Source of the DNA: an uncultured Flavobacteriales bacterium
GTDB taxonomy: Bacteria; Bacteroidota; Bacteroidia; Flavobacteriales_D; Parvicellaceae
Assembly (NCBI GenBank): GCA_943788115.1
Contig: CALSPA010000010.1
Location: 1 to 64,000 of the forward strand
Direction: 5' to 3'
Length of the DNA: 64,000 nt
Both the position numbers and the translations under genes were made by a program. Below, piece after piece: positions 1 to 10,724 of the stretch; position 1 is the stretch's first letter; every line of letters starts with the position of its first letter. The notes beneath the pieces were generated by a model that had not been told where the DNA came from, did no database searches, and saw nothing but the letters and a program-made list of their open reading frames with translations.

Positions 1-626
1 CTCCTGATGCATCTGTCCATACATAATTATACGTTCCTCCTTGTCCTCCATTTACTAAAACAGACAAACTCCCTGTCCCTCCAGGACAAACTGTGTCATC
101 TGCTGATGGTGTTATTAGTATTGGTGGGTTTATAGCTACTAATACAGAGTCTAATGCCGAAGTACATCCTAAACTATCTACTGCATTTACAACAAAATAA
201 TCAGATATTGCAGGGGAAACAGAATGTGGTCCATTACCAGTTAATCCTACCCAATCGTAGCTGTAAGGTGTTGTCCCTCCTGAACCTGTTGCAGAAAGAA
301 TCGCTGTCCCTCCTATGCATATAATCGTATCACTACTTACCACCATTGTCATCTGAGGGGGTTGGGTTATCGTTATTAATGTATCTGCATAACAACCTGT
401 CGTATCTATTGATCTTACTATGTAATCTCCAGCTGCTAATCCACTAAATGTAGTGTTGGTAATTACATTTGAATCTGACAAAACTGAAGAAGAAGTTATT
501 GGGTCTAATAATTGTAGAATCCAAGGGGGACCATCAGCTCCAAAAGGTTCAGCAAAAACAGCTCCATCTGAACCGCCAAAACAAGTTACTGCCGTTACTG
601 TTGGTATTGGTGCAGCACAAGTATCG
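1..626. repeat. Direct repeat, left arm (matches 4072-4697)
   Basis: Positions 1 to about 465 are almost identical to 4072-4536. Positions 466-626 are clearly homologous but more diverged, and similarity ends at about 626/4697. The offset is 4071, against 4174 for the right arm, so the central cassettes differ in length by 103 bp as well as in sequence. Confidence 0.9.
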
Positions 627-3074
627 CACAAAACATATAATGAAATTGTAGCTGTATCAGAACAATTTCCAACTGTATCTGTTACAGTTATACTATAATT
701 GAAAACACCTGTTGCAGATGGGACATTAAGAACTGTTGTATCATTAAAAACAGACATAACACCACTTACAGGACTCCATTCATACACATAATTATCCATT
801 GTACTACAGGTAATTTGAACATCATCCAAAGACCAATTATCATAACCAGTTGCTGCTGCACCCCCAGCTGTTGGAGTTTGATACCACCTAAACATGGTAT
901 TTGCAGAAATAGCTCCAACTGGGATAGGTATTGAAAAACAAGCCCAAGCATTTGCATACTGACCTCCTGTATCCCACCAACTATGAGTAAATGTCTGAAT
1001 CACAATCCAAGTTAAACCACCATCAAGAGAATATTCTAAATCAACATCATCTCCAGCATCACAATTTTCACAAGGGGCACCACCGGATAAAGAATTACCC
1101 AAAAACAAACAAAAGTCAATTGTAGAACAAGGAGCAGTGTTAAAACCTATTGTTGATGCCCATCTAGTTCCAGATTGACCTGCAAAATGCAATGCATTTG
1201 TTCCAGAATTAGCGCCACAATCTGTTCCTACAGCAGCCTCACTTAAAGACGACCACATAGAAGAATTTATCGCTGTATTAAAATCATCAGAAATACCTGC
1301 ACTTACTAATGTTGTATCAACCTCACCCCATAAAGAAACTTGAGAACCACAAAAGGGCATTGTGTCAGATGCAAATGCAAGAATACTTGGCATCACACCT
1401 GAACTAACCGATACATTAACTGTATCCTGATGCACACATCCGTTTGCAGATGTAATAGAAACAACATATTCAAATGTTCCAGGTCCTGAAGGAGAAAAAA
1501 TTGGATTCGAAATTGTTGGATTACTTAAATCCATTGTAGGAGACCAAGCATATGTGTATCCACTATTAGGCGAAGTAATTACTGAAAATCCTATATCTTG
1601 CATAAGACATGATGATGATGAACTTGAAATAACTGAATAAGTAAAATCTGGAACAACAGTTACAGTTACTGTATCTATGTTCGTACATCCACCCGATAAA
1701 TTAGAACTCACCTCATACACAGTAGTCACAGATGGGGTTGCAATTGGATTTTGACAATTGTTACATGAAAAATTTGTCCCAATGTTTATTGGATCTCCTG
1801 ATATTACTGACCAGTTAAAGTTTGAACCTCCTGATGCACCAAGCTGTGTTCCCACTCCTTGACACATAATTACATCCTGTCCAGCATATGTGCTTGACAC
1901 TACTGTAACTCCTATGGCCATTGAGCTTATTCCTACTACCGGACATGAATTATCCTGGGCATCTATCGTTATTGTTGAAAATGGATTACTTCCCGGACCT
2001 ACTAAAAAACAAATTGTTGCTGTTGCCGGTGAAAAATAACTGTTCTGTACCATTGTTGCTCCTGGAAACAGTTGATCCACATTTGATGCTAAATAAACAG
2101 AGTCTGTCGCATTTAAATCTGTGAACTCAACGTCAAAACATACATTATCTCCCTCACATAACTGTATCTCATTTGGGCCAGTCTGTACTCCAGTACTTAT
2201 AAAATTAGAAATCCCATTTGGAGCCGGATTGTCATTTACACATCCTGCTGTACTTATTATCTCAAATTGAAAATCTTGTATTATACTACCAACTAGATTT
2301 CCTGCTGCATCAAATTCTTCTATTAACACTGTAAATACATAATTCCCTGTAGCTGTAGGGGTAAATTGAATCTCTCCTGTATTGGGGTCTATTGTTACTC
2401 CTGGTATTGGTAACGGACCACTGAACCCTCCATTGTATGGTGCTGACATCCCTGCTCCAGTTAATGCATTTATTAAAGAGTAAACCAAGGTGTGTCCATC
2501 TGGCTCATATGCTCCAAAATTATAAACCACTGGTTGGTTAACGCAATAATACGGAATCGGCTGTGATGTAATAATTGGTGATGTGTTACATGGCTGCTGT
2601 AGTACTGTTCAACACTGATTCCCAGTAATAATTATTTCCAGTACCTGTTAAATTATTTGACTGATTTCTACAACATGATGAGTAGGAAAATGTCCAACTA
2701 TCGCATGGACCAGGAAGCGTTATTGTGTCTTGCCATACGTGCATGTATACACCTGGCAACGATCCACCATTACATTCACTTAAGGGCAAACTTAAATCAC
2801 ACAACTGAGACACCTCTGTCTGAAACGCTATGTTTGTTAAATTATATGGCGATGTAAAACTATAACCACAATCGTTTGATATGGTAATTGGCTCTGGACC
2901 ATTTGTCTCAAATGCTGTCCCGCAATCTTCAAATAAGGTTAATGTTACAACGTAAGTGTTTGGACCTACACACTGATAAGTGATATTTCCTCCAGGAACG
3001 TGTGATGCTTTTACGCTGAATACCATTGCCAAAACAATGATTGCTGATAATATATACTTAAACTTAGTAATCAT
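1..3074 (-). CDS. Giant T9SS-type surface protein, downstream tandem copy (C-terminus beyond window, one frameshift)
   Basis: Secreted multi-domain surface protein that continues past position 1. From the ATG at 3074 it has a signal peptide and an N-terminal module starting SHVPGGN and containing a CCRN motif, near-identical to the upstream copy at 3140-7238. Ig-like segments follow, then (about 1320-790) a reelin-like beta-sandwich marked by DDFNTAINSSMW, FRWYQ and YDNWSLDDV, then Ig-like repeats matching copy 2 again. The frame closes near 2586 because one base is inserted in 2591-2597: copy 2 reads TAPCNT where this copy reads TAAM-stop. Once shifted, the frame stays open to position 1 wherever I translated it. 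An in-frame GTG lies at 3080, but the ATG fits the signal peptide better. A type B sorting domain is expected beyond the window edge by analogy with copy 2. Role inferred: adhesin or gliding-associated surface protein. The substrate is unknown. Confidence 0.75.
1641..3058. repeat. Direct repeat, right arm (matches 5815-7231)
   Basis: This segment, encoding the signal peptide, N-terminal module and first Ig-like repeats, aligns to 5815-7231 at near-identity. The offset is constant at 4174 until about 2594, where one extra base changes it to 4173. Only scattered substitutions are seen. It forms one arm of a tandem gene duplication whose central parts do not match. Confidence 0.9.
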
Positions 3075-3139
3075 AAACACAAACAGTTTTTTAAAATCAG
3101 ACGTTGAAACATATCAAGATGGTTGGCATCTTTTAATAT

Positions 3140-6100
3140 CTATCTCATTAAATTAACATGCCCTGTAAATTCTTTAAGCTTTCCTGTTACAACATCTTTC
3201 GTCTCTACTTTCCATATGTATATATCTTCCTGTGCCGGACTATTCTTATGTCTACCGTCCCACATATCATTGATATCTTCTGTCTCAAACACTTTCTCCC
3301 CCCATCTGTTAAATACCATGAAAGTGAAGTTTGTAACATCTATACTCTCTCCTTTCACATAAAAGAAATCATTTAAACCATCTCCATCTGGCGTAAATGC
3401 TGTCGGTACATAACAAGTAAACACTCCATTCACTATCACTTGTAACGATACAGTATCTTCACATCCGTCTCCATTTACAACCAACAACTCTACGTTATAA
3501 CTCCCTGGATCATCCTCCGGAAACTCATAAGTTGGATTTTGCTGACTACTTGTTGACAATAACGTTGAACCCTCTAAAAATGACCACTCAAAACCTACAA
3601 CATCTGATGATGACATGTCACTAAAATTCACTATCGGATTTAATATGTCAACTGGATTTGGATTAGCATCAAATTGAGCTGTTGGATAATCGTACACTTC
3701 TACAAGATCTACCATTGTTGTATCATTTATACAACCTTCTGGACTTGTTATTGTTAAATTCACTGTATAATTACCCGGAGTATTATATAAATGCGATATT
3801 GTTCCACAAGTTGCACTTGAAGTTCCATCTCCAAAATTCCATAAACAGCTCAACACTTGGTTGGTTGGTGTTGCATTGGTAAAAGTTACATCCACCGGAT
3901 AGCAACCCGTATTTCCTGTTGTTAAAAAATTAACCTGTGGCTCCTGATACCAGTGTATAACTAAGCTATCTGTTGCTGCCGGTGTCTCACAATTATCTGT
4001 CACTGATATGTAATAAGTTGATGGACCTGCCAATGGTATTATGTCTAACACTGATGTGTTTCCAACCTGAACTCCTGATGCATCTGTCCATACATAATTA
4101 TACGTTCCTCCTTGTCCTCCATTTACTAAAACAGACAAACTTCCTGTCCCTCCAGGACAAACTGTGTCATCTGCTGACGGTGTTATTAGTATTGGTGGGT
4201 TTATAGCTACTAATACAGAGTCTAATGCCGAAGTACATCCTAAACTATCTACTGCATTTACAACAAAATAATCAGATATTGCAGGGGAAACAGAATGTGG
4301 TCCATTACCAGTTAATCCTACCCAATCGTAGCTGTAAGGTGTTGTCCCTCCTGAACCTGTTGCAGAAAGAATCGCTGTCCCTCCTATGCATATAATCGTA
4401 TCACTACTTACCACCATTGTCATCTGAGGGGGTTGGGTTATCGTTATTAATGTATCTGCATAACAACCTGTCGTATCTATTGATCTTACTATGTAATCTC
4501 CAGCTGCTAATCCACTAAATGTAGTGTTGGTAATTACATTATTATCTGACATCAATGTAGAAGTCGTTATTGGATCCAACAACTGCAGTACCCAAGGAGG
4601 ACCATCAATACCACCAGGTTGAGCAAGCACAGCTCCATCTGAACCGCCAAAACAAGTTACTGCTGTTACTGTTGGTATTGGTGCAATACAAGTATCGCAC
4701 AATAACATTTATAGTTACGAAATTAGTATCAGTACATCCACCGTTTAAATCCGTTACAACTAACTGATAGGTAGTAGTTACAATAGGTAATGCAAAAGGA
4801 TCAATAGTATTTGAGCTTGATAAAAACGTTGAAGGAGTCCATTGATAACTAAAGTTATTAGGATCTGGAATAGTAGGACATGTTGTAAACCTTATTACTG
4901 GTCTATTAGAATAAAAATAGTCTGTAAAAGATGGATTAAAACACATGTCATCTGAATCATTATATCTATTAATTACAGATTGAAAAGCAGTTGTAGTATA
5001 GGGTGTAGACCAACTGTATGTATAATTAGAAATGGTAGTATTTGGAGCGTTATCAAAACACACTTCAACAATTAAGTTCGAGATTCCGTCCCATTCAAAT
5101 GCAGTAGTTAACGAAAACGTATTCAATCCCAAAGCAACATTAATATTTTGTGGAGAAAAAACATTTGTCAAACCTGTTTGCCAAGAAGTAATGGATGAAA
5201 TATTCGTACAACCCATTGAAATAGAATAATTCTGATAGGCAGAGGTCCCTCCGTTAGAGTTAGTAGTTTCCCAAGCTAATTCAGTTATTTTACCACCAAC
5301 GAAACCAGATGCCTGTAATTCAGCCGCAGTAAAAAGATATTGCTGTCTTGAAGAAGTATACCAGTTTCCAAAGGGAGCAGGCCATCCAGTGCTTGTATTA
5401 GAGCCATTATTAGTACCAATAGTTTGTTGAGAAGATGTTGCTGAACAAGTTGTTGCAGCACTTGGACCGCAAACAGCAGGTATACCACCACCTAAATCTA
5501 CATTCATAAAAACTGAATCTCCACAAAAGATAGTACTGTCACTTGCTGTAAGTGTAGCATCAGGTGCATAAGCTGCCGCTACATTAACTGAGATTGTATC
5601 TGTTTTTAAGCACCCATTTGAACTCACAATTTGAACTTCATAATCATAGTTACCAGGGATTGTAGGAGTCACTGCAGGATTTGATATTGTAGTGCTGTTT
5701 AAAAATAAAGCAGGAGACCAAGAATAAGTGTATGTTCCTGATGGATTAGGATTAACATTTAATTGAATATCACTATTTAAGCATGTAGTTGTAGAAGACT
5801 GTGTTAACGAATAAGTAAAATCTGGGACAACCGTTACAGTTACTGTATCTATATTAGTACATCCACCCGATAAATTAGAACTCACCTCATACACAGTGGT
5901 CACTGATGGGGTTGCAATTGGATTTTGACAATTGTTACATGAAAAATTTGTCCCAATGTTTATTGGATCTCCTGATATTACTGACCAGTTAAAGTTTGAA
6001 CCTCCTGATGCACCAAGCTGTGTCCCCACTCCTTGACACATAATTACATCCTGTCCAGCATATGTGCTTGACACTACTGTTACTCCTATGGCCATTGAGC

Positions 6101-7238
6101 TTATTCCTACTACAGGACATGAATTATCCTGGGCATCTATCGTTATTGTTGAAAATGGATTACTGCCCGGACCAACTAAAAAACAAATTGTTGCTGTTGC
6201 CGGTGAAAAATAACTGTTCTGTACCATTGTTGCTCCTGGGAACAGTTGATCCACATTTGATGCTAAATAAACAGAATCTGTCGCATTTAAATCTGTGAAC
6301 TCAACGTCAAAACATACATTATCTCCCTCACATAACTGTATCTCATTTGGGCCAGTCTGTACTCCCGTACTTATAAAATTAGAAATTCCATTTGGAGCCG
6401 GATTGTCATTTACACATCCTGCTGTACTTATTATCTCGAATTGAAAATCCTGTATTATACTCCCAACTAGATTTCCTGCTGCATCAAATTCTTCTATTAA
6501 CACTGTAAATACATAATTCCCTGTAGCTGTAGGGGTAAATTGAATCTCTCCTGTATTGGGGTCTATTGTTACTCCTGGTATTGGTAACGGACCACTGAAC
6601 CCTCCATTGTATGGTGCTGACATCCCTGCTCCAGTTAATGCATTTATTAAAGAGTAAACCAAGGTGTGTCCATCTGGCTCATATGCTCCAAAATTATAAA
6701 CCACTGGTTGGTTAACGCAATAATACGGAATCGGCTGTGATGTAATAATTGGTGATGTGTTACATGGTGCTGTAGTACTGTTCAACACTGATTCCCAGTA
6801 ATAATTATTTCCAGTACCTGTTAAATTATTTGACTGATTTCTACAACATGATGAGTAGGAAAATGTCCAACTATCGCAAGGACCAGGAAGCGTTATTGTG
6901 TCTTGCCATACGTGCATGTATACACCAGGCAACGACCCTCCATTACATTCACTTAAGGGCAAACTTAAATCACACAACTGAGACACCTCTGTCTGAAACG
7001 CTATGTTTGTTAAATTATATGGCGATGTAAAACTATAACCACAATCGTTTGATATGGTAATTGGCTCTGGACCATTTGTCTCAAATGCTGTCCCGCAATC
7101 TTCAAATAAGGTTAATGTTACAACGTAAGTGTTTGGACCTACACACTGATAAGTGATATTTCCTCCAGGAACGTGTGATGCTTTTACGCTGAATACCATT
7201 GCCAAAACAATGATTGCTGATAATAAAAACTTTTTCAT
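3140..7238 (-). CDS. Giant T9SS type B sorting-domain surface protein, upstream tandem copy (one frameshift)
   Basis: Roughly 1,365-residue secreted protein read as two frames, 7238-4605 and 4708-3140, joined by a one-base frameshift near 4703. Order: signal peptide (MKKFLLSAIIVLAM), N-terminal module with SHVPGG and CCRN (about residues 20-285), Ig-like repeats, a beta-sandwich at about residues 590-785 (GNWYTSSRQQ, EWDGISN), Ig/PKD-like repeats including WNFGDG, and a C-terminal type B sorting domain of about 90 residues (PTAFTPDGDGLNDFF, FNRWGEKVF, WDGR). That domain is the known signal for T9SS export and cell-surface attachment in Bacteroidota. The next tandem copy starts about 65 bp downstream, so the two are probably cotranscribed. 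The frameshift sits at the point where identity with the other copy stops. Function as adhesin or gliding-related protein is inferred from architecture. Confidence 0.85.
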
Positions 7239-7373
7239 AAAATATAAATTAGTAGGTAGTTAGAACCTATATAGAATTACAACTACAATCTTATAATAAA
7301 TTCTAACGCTAAAATATGAAAAAGTTGCCTTTAAATAACTCTTTTGATTTAATCTTGGAATCCTACAATAGAT

Positions 7374-8276
7374 TTAACCCTTATTTGCGAGCTTATCTCC
7401 TATAATTGTGCCATCGATAATTTGTTGCTGAAAATCTTTCATTCCACCCGGTGTATGAGGAACCATAATTGTACTGTTAGTACTATTAGAGCCAATAGCC
7501 GTAAGTGTGTCGAAATATTGAGTCATTAATACAAATTGCATGATTTCTTGTGGATCAACATCTTGTAGTGCTTTTTGAAAATCTTCAACAGACTCTTTAA
7601 ATCCTCTAACAATTTCTAGACGTTGCTGTGCTATACCTTCACCAGATAATCTTTTACTATCAGCCTCTGCTTCTGCTCTTTTAACTATAGTTATTTTTTC
7701 AGCCTCAGCTTCTTGAACAGCAGCCTCCTTATCTCTCATTGCTGCGTTAATCCTGTTCATTGAAGTTTTAACTACTTCATCAGGAGTAATATCTGTTATT
7801 AAAGTTTTAACAATTTTATAACCGTACTGCTCCATTTGTTCAGAAATATTGTCTCTAACAGCAATAGCTATATCTTCTTTTTTAGCAAAAACATCGTCTA
7901 ATTTCAACTTTGGAACTTCTGCTCTAACCTCATCAAAGATGTAAGCAGCTACTTGACCATGAGGATCTTCTAACTCATAAAATGCTTCGTAAACTTTATC
8001 TTTTAAAACTCTATATTGAACTGAAATTTTTAAATCAACAAAAACATCATCTAATGTTTTTGTTTCAACATTTACATCTAATTGCTGTATTCTTAAATTT
8101 TCTTTAGAGGCAATAGATTCTAAAAATGGAATTTTTAATCTTAGACCTGGTTTAGAGACCCTACTGAACTTTCCTAAACGTTGAATAACCCAAGAAGATC
8201 TTTCGGGTATAATCATGAAAGTTTTAAGTATTAATATTAAAGTCATTACAAAGAAAGCAATAAGAAATATTGGCAT
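7374..8276 (-). CDS. SPFH/Band 7 (stomatin-like) membrane protein
   Basis: 300-residue protein with one N-terminal membrane segment (residues 1-20) followed by an SPFH/Band 7 domain (about 20-180: PERSSWVIQRLGK, PGLRLKIPF, ETKTLDDVFV) and an Ala/Glu-rich helical region (AAVQEAEAEK, KRAEAEADSKRLSGEG) typical of stomatin/HflC/QmcA-like proteins. Members oligomerise at membranes and organise microdomains or regulate proteases. No NfeD or protease partner is adjacent. The gap to the gene upstream (purL, ending 8355) is 78 bp, and no clear promoter was found. The specific substrate cannot be read from the sequence. Confidence 0.9.
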   Translation of the reverse strand: MPIFLIAFFVMTLILILKTFMIIPERSSWVIQRLGKFSRVSKPGLRLKIPFLESIASKENLRIQQLDVNVETKTLDDVFVDLKISVQYRVLKDKVYEAFYELEDPHGQVAAYIFDEVRAEVPKLKLDDVFAKKEDIAIAVRDNISEQMEQYGYKIVKTLITDITPDEVVKTSMNRINAAMRDKEAAVQEAEAEKITIVKRAEAEADSKRLSGEGIAQQRLEIVRGFKESVEDFQKALQDVDPQEIMQFVLMTQYFDTLTAIGSNSTNSTIMVPHTPGGMKDFQQQIIDGTIIGDKLANKG

Positions 8277-8354
8277 AGTTAAAAAAAATTAAAATGTTAA
8301 AAATTAAAGTGTTTAATCAAAAAAAATGACACACTAAATATAGGGAATAAAAAA

Positions 8355-10592
8355 CTAAACCAACCTCTTTTCTAAAGCTAAATCAAATTTCTCTTTGAAC
8401 TCATTTATGAAACCATAGTGCTCATCATCAATAACAACTTTCCCCTTGGTTACATGACCTAGAAGAATAAAAGGAACGTTAGTTTTTTCAATACATTCAA
8501 CAAATTCATCTTCTAAGTCTCTATCGATTGTAACAACAACTCTACCTTGACATTCTCCAAACAAAAATGCATCTTCTCTAATTTCAGAATCTGTAACAAT
8601 ATCAAATCCTAAACTACCAGCCATACCCATTTCCGAAAGAGCTATAAACAAACCGCCATCAGAGCAATCATGAGCAGCAGTAATCCAATTTTGGTGAATC
8701 AAAGTTTTAACAGCGCTGTGTAATTCAAACTCTTCTTGCATATTAAAATATGGAACAGGAGATTCTTTAACACCATGATAACTGTATAAATATTCTGAAG
8801 ACCCAATATCTTCAACGGACTTACCCAGAAGGAAGATTAAATCACCTTTTTCTTTAAAATTTAGACTTGTTATATGAGCTTTATCTTCAACAACACCAAG
8901 CATCCCAATTGTAGGCGTTGGAAAAACCGGCACCTCATTACCATCTATAACAGATTGATTATAAAAACTAACATTACCACCAGTTACAGGAGTTTTAAAT
9001 TTTTCACAAGCTGCAGACATTCCTTTAATAGCTCCAACAAATTGCCAGTAAGATTCTGGATTATATGGATTTCCGAAATTAAGACAATTTGTAATTGCAG
9101 AAGGGTGACCACCAGAAACAGTGATGTTTCTTGCAGCTTCTGAAACTGCTATGGATGTTCCAATCTCTGGATCTGCATTTACATATCTTGAATTACAATC
9201 AACGCACATAGCAAGCGCTTTATTAGTATCCTTAATATTAACAATACCTGCGTCAGTAGGGTTGTTTGTAGACATATTTACGGTTCCAACCATACTATCG
9301 TACTGTTCGTAAACCCATTTTTTAGATGCAACATTAGGATGCTCAAGTAAAAATTGACCTACATTTTTCAAATCTGAAGGCTGTTCAATTGAATCAATTG
9401 AGAATTTCTTAAACTCTTGATAATATGCAGGCTCTTTATACTCTCTGTTATAAATAGGTGCGCCTCCTCCTAAGACAAGGGAATCTGGAGACAATTTAGC
9501 GACTAATTCCCCACCCATATGAAACTCTAAAACATCACCCTCTATAACCTCACCAATTTCTTCACAATTTAAATCCCATTTATCAAAAATGGCTTGAACT
9601 ATTGCTTCTTTACCTTTCTCTACAACAACTAACATTCGCTCTTGGGATTCTGACAATAAAATCTCCCAATCTTTCATGTTTTTTTGTCTTGTAGGTACTT
9701 TATCTAAATCTATTTTCATTCCAACACCACCAGCAGCACTCATTTCAGATGTTGAACAAGTAATACCTGCAGCGCCCATATCTTGCATGCCCACAACAGC
9801 ATCTGTTTTCGCCAATTCTAAAGTAGCTTCAAGTAATAATTTTTCTTGAAAAGGGTCACCAACTTGAACTGAAGGCAAATCATCCATAGAATCCTCAGTG
9901 ATATCTTTAGAGGCAAAAGCTGCTCCATGTATACCATCTTTTCCTGTAGAAGAGCCTACAATAAAAACTGGATTCCCTACACCAGAAGCTGTAGCAGAAA
10001 TCATATCACCAACTTTCATAATTCCGGCAGAGAATGCATTAACTAAAGGGTTTTGATCGTAACACTCATCAAAAAACACTTCCCCACCAACAATTGGAAT
10101 TCCAAATGAATTTCCATAATCTCCAATTCCTTTTACTACTCCTTTCACAAGCCATTTAGTTCTATCTGAATCAACTTTTCCGAATCTTAAAGAATTAAGC
10201 TGAGCTACTGGTCTAGCACCCATTGTAAATATATCTCTATTAATACCACCAACTCCAGTGGCAGCACCTTGATATGGCTCCAGAGCACTTGGATGATTGT
10301 GAGATTCTATTTTAAACGCACAAGCAAGTCCATCTCCGATATCAACTAACCCCGCATTTTCTTCACCAGCTTTTACCAGCATATGAGGACCATCTTTAGG
10401 AAGTGTTTTCAACCACTTAATAGAATTCTTATAAGAACAATGTTCAGACCACATTACTGAATATATACTTAACTCAGTAAAATTTGGAGTTCTACCCATT
10501 ATATCACAAATGTGTTGAAACTCATCTTTTTTTAATCCTAACTCAACAGCTTGTTCGACCGTTGAGACTGTAGCATTTTTAGTTGTATTCAT
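8355..10592 (-). CDS. purL: Phosphoribosylformylglycinamidine synthase subunit PurL
   Basis: 745-residue small-type PurL. It performs the ATP-dependent amidation of FGAR to FGAM in de novo purine synthesis, with PurQ and PurS normally supplied separately (neither is in this window). Two AIRS-like halves are visible. The first carries the ESHNHPSA and GVGGINRDIFTMGARP motifs and MQDMGAAGI; the second carries VTGGNVSFYNQ and HDCSDGGL. The length (about 720-760) matches the small form rather than the 1,300-residue fused enzyme. It is transcribed divergently from the membrane gene at 10725, and a perfect -7 element lies 18 nt upstream of its ATG. Confidence 0.97.
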   Translation of the reverse strand: MNTTKNATVSTVEQAVELGLKKDEFQHICDIMGRTPNFTELSIYSVMWSEHCSYKNSIKWLKTLPKDGPHMLVKAGEENAGLVDIGDGLACAFKIESHNHPSALEPYQGAATGVGGINRDIFTMGARPVAQLNSLRFGKVDSDRTKWLVKGVVKGIGDYGNSFGIPIVGGEVFFDECYDQNPLVNAFSAGIMKVGDMISATASGVGNPVFIVGSSTGKDGIHGAAFASKDITEDSMDDLPSVQVGDPFQEKLLLEATLELAKTDAVVGMQDMGAAGITCSTSEMSAAGGVGMKIDLDKVPTRQKNMKDWEILLSESQERMLVVVEKGKEAIVQAIFDKWDLNCEEIGEVIEGDVLEFHMGGELVAKLSPDSLVLGGGAPIYNREYKEPAYYQEFKKFSIDSIEQPSDLKNVGQFLLEHPNVASKKWVYEQYDSMVGTVNMSTNNPTDAGIVNIKDTNKALAMCVDCNSRYVNADPEIGTSIAVSEAARNITVSGGHPSAITNCLNFGNPYNPESYWQFVGAIKGMSAACEKFKTPVTGGNVSFYNQSVIDGNEVPVFPTPTIGMLGVVEDKAHITSLNFKEKGDLIFLLGKSVEDIGSSEYLYSYHGVKESPVPYFNMQEEFELHSAVKTLIHQNWITAAHDCSDGGLFIALSEMGMAGSLGFDIVTDSEIREDAFLFGECQGRVVVTIDRDLEDEFVECIEKTNVPFILLGHVTKGKVVIDDEHYGFINEFKEKFDLALEKRLV

Positions 10593-10610
10593 TGAATAAA
10601 TTTAAAGGCA

Positions 10611-10618
10611 CAAATGTA
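10611..10618 (-). promoter_or_regulatory. Bacteroidota -7 element of purL (TACATTTG)
   Basis: On the minus strand TACATTTG is an exact match to the Bacteroidota sigma-A -7 consensus TAnnTTTG. It ends 18 nt before the purL ATG at 10592, implying a leader of only about 12 nt. No convincing TTTG -33 box at the usual 17-23 nt spacing was seen. Confidence 0.5.
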
Positions 10619-10711
10619 TCAAAACCAAATAAAATCTATGTATATAATTCACTTCTATTTATTAACATAATGTATTATTACTATTAATTAAAAAAATTGC
10701 ATCTATGGAGT

Positions 10712-10719
10712 TATATTTG
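10712..10719 (+). promoter_or_regulatory. -7 element TATATTTG directly before the 10725 start
   Basis: Exact TAnnTTTG match ending 5 nt before the ATG at 10725. With the usual distance from -7 to the transcription start, the mRNA would begin at or next to the start codon. No good -33 box is visible. Confidence 0.45.
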
Positions 10720-10724
10720 CTTTA

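Noticed and set aside
3123-3376. Plus-strand open frames of 70-80 codons over the end of the copy 2 adhesin
   Set aside because: They lie antisense inside the type B sorting domain and have no recognisable protein features.
1-7238. The tandem adhesin copies as a pure assembly duplication
   Set aside because: Scattered substitutions in both arms and entirely different central domains show two distinct genes, although single joints may still be misassembled.
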